From NCBI GenBank assembly GCA_902488965.1, contig CABTYA010000056.1:1-6772 (forward strand): 6,772 nt of DNA. Reading direction: 5' to 3'. Below, one piece after another: positions 5,784 to 6,772 of the stretch (its first letter is position 1; each line of letters starts with the position of its first letter). This stretch comes from an uncultured Veillonellaceae bacterium (GTDB taxonomy: Bacteria > Bacillota > Negativicutes > Veillonellales > Negativicoccaceae). The position numbers were made by a program, and so were the translations under genes. The notes under the pieces were generated by a model that had not been told where the DNA came from, did no database searches, and worked only from the letters and a program-made list of their open reading frames with translations.

Positions 5784-6772
5784 GGACGTTCTTGTCATCG
5801 GCGGCGGGGCGGCGGGACAGATGGCTGCGTGGACGGCGGCACGGGCCGGAGCGCATGTTATCCTGCTGGAAAAGATGCCGCAGACCGGATTGAAAATGGG
5901 GCTGACGGGGAAAGGCCGCTGTAATATCACGAACGCCCGTCCGATTGAGGAATTTATCCCCGAAACGCCGGGCAACGGGAAGTTTTTGTACGGCGCCTAT
6001 CGCCGCTTTTCCAATGAAGATATGATGGCGCAGTTGCAGGAACACGGTCTGGCGCTCAAGGTGGAACGCGGCGGCCGCGTATTTCCGGCAGGGGATTCGG
6101 CCCAGGAAGTGCGGGCGTTTTTTCGCCGCGAACTCCGACAGGCAGGGGTCGAAGTGTATACGGGCGCTGCGGTCAAGCAGTTGGAGAAAGAGAACGCTCG
6201 TTACATCGCACTGACGGCGGACGGTGAGCGATATAGCGGAGATGCCGCAGTGATCGCGACCGGCGGAGCGTCGTATCCGCAAACCGGATCGGACGGCAGC
6301 GGTTGGGCATTGGCCGAGAGGCTGGGACACCGGATTATTGCGCCGCGGGCGGCGTTGATTCCGCTGGTATGTACCGGCGATACCGCCGCATCGATGCAGG
6401 GGCTGTCTCTGCGCAATGTGGAACTGACGTTGGAGATTGACGGCAAACGCAAGGCGACATTGCGCGGTGAGATGCTGTTTACCCATTTCGGCGTATCCGG
6501 ACCGATTGTCCTTTCGTTGAGCGATCAGGCTTCCGCCGCATTGCAAAAGGGGAAACGTGTACGGTTGTCGCTGGATCTGAAGCCGGCGCTGACGGAGTCG
6601 CAATTATCTCGGCGAATTCAGCGAGATATGGACAAGTATCACCGAAAAGTGATGAGCAATGCGCTGCAAGATCTGTTGCCGCAGAAGATGATTCTTCCTC
6701 TGCTGGCAGTGGCGGGCGGTGCGCCGGGCAAAATTGCGGCGGGATTGACACGGGCGGGGCGGGCGGGGCGCC
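5764..6772 (+). CDS. NAD(P)/FAD-dependent oxidoreductase, HI0933/YhiN (BaiN-like) family (3' partial)
   Basis: The first 336 residues of a flavoprotein are present; the gene runs off the right edge, and family members are usually about 400-420 residues. Motifs in order: an N-terminal Rossmann fold DVLVIGGGAAGQMAA (8-22) with E36 at the end of the second strand for the FAD ribose; the family signature GLKMGLTGKGRCNITN (42-57); GRVFPAGDSAQEV (104-116); ATGGASYPQTGSDGSG (165-180); and GEMLFTHFGVSGPIVLSLS (235-253). Members are often named aminoacetone oxidase family or BaiN, but the physiological reaction is unknown for most, so I give no gene symbol. The ATG at 5764 lies inside the end of rluB (20-base overlap) and has GGAAGAG (5753-5759) just upstream, with GGAGG (5747-5751) further off. 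It looks co-transcribed with rluB. In related genomes this gene tends to sit near rluB and cmk; that is recalled, not shown here. Confidence 0.93.
   Translation, partial: MPASRRKDVLVIGGGAAGQMAAWTAARAGAHVILLEKMPQTGLKMGLTGKGRCNITNARPIEEFIPETPGNGKFLYGAYRRFSNEDMMAQLQEHGLALKVERGGRVFPAGDSAQEVRAFFRRELRQAGVEVYTGAAVKQLEKENARYIALTADGERYSGDAAVIATGGASYPQTGSDGSGWALAERLGHRIIAPRAALIPLVCTGDTAASMQGLSLRNVELTLEIDGKRKATLRGEMLFTHFGVSGPIVLSLSDQASAALQKGKRVRLSLDLKPALTESQLSRRIQRDMDKYHRKVMSNALQDLLPQKMILPLLAVAGGAPGKIAAGLTRAGRAGR
6752..6769 (+). repeat. Two tandem 9-base copies of GGGCGGGGC, possible G-quadruplex motif
   Basis: Two perfect copies of GGGCGGGGC (6752-6760 and 6761-6769) lie in the flavoprotein gene, coding for Arg-Ala-Gly repeats. 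Together they give four runs of three or four G separated by single C loops (6752-6768), which fits the G-quadruplex pattern on the non-template strand. Single-base loops favour stable folding, although the C residues could also form hairpins with neighbouring DNA. The motif is at the window edge, so its full extent is unknown. Confidence 0.6.

Noticed and set aside
5713..6603. A 296-codon open frame on the - strand across rluB and the flavoprotein gene
   Set aside because: It spans two real genes in antisense and has Gln/Arg-rich low-complexity composition typical of a shadow frame.
1..6772. An undescribed defence, mobile or regulatory RNA system
   Set aside because: All space apart from short gaps is filled by recognisable housekeeping genes. 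I found no direct-repeat arrays, transposase, recombinase, tRNA-like fold, riboswitch-length leader or toxin-antitoxin pair.

Overview
This is a housekeeping stretch of a bacterial chromosome. Every protein-coding gene lies on the + strand, packed with little or no space between genes. The gene order (ligA, gatC, gatA, gatB, a small membrane protein, then scpA, scpB, rluB and a HI0933-type flavoprotein) and strong AGGAGG ribosome binding sites suggest a Firmicutes relative. The GC-rich but not extreme composition and the scpAB-rluB-flavoprotein run make a member of the Negativicutes (Megasphaera/Dialister-like) my best guess. That lineage call is inference from context, not from a database search.

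Region 1 (1-235) is the 3' end of ligA, carrying the C-terminal BRCT domain of NAD-dependent DNA ligase. An extended -10 promoter (TGCTATAAT) overlaps the ligA stop codon and probably starts the next transcript.

Region 2 (260-3758) is a gatC-gatA-gatB operon encoding the three subunits of the tRNA-dependent amidotransferase. It is followed by a 93-residue, single-span hypothetical membrane protein. A strong intrinsic terminator (3758-3782) closes the unit. GatCAB makes Gln-tRNA(Gln) and/or Asn-tRNA(Asn) by amidating mischarged Glu-tRNA or Asp-tRNA.

Region 3 (3781-6772) begins with a sigma-70/sigma-A type promoter whose -35 box lies in the U-tract of that terminator. It drives scpA, scpB, rluB and a FAD-dependent oxidoreductase that runs off the window end. 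Adjacent genes overlap by about 20-30 bases, which suggests translational coupling. ScpA and ScpB are the non-SMC subunits of the condensin-like chromosome segregation complex, and RluB modifies 23S rRNA.

I see no mobile element, CRISPR array, tRNA, rRNA or defence system, and no evidence of an undescribed multi-gene system. The points most worth a second look are the unknown membrane protein in the gat operon, a non-canonical ScpB C-terminus with family-like residues in another frame, the tight terminator/promoter junction, and a G-quadruplex-type tandem repeat at the right edge.
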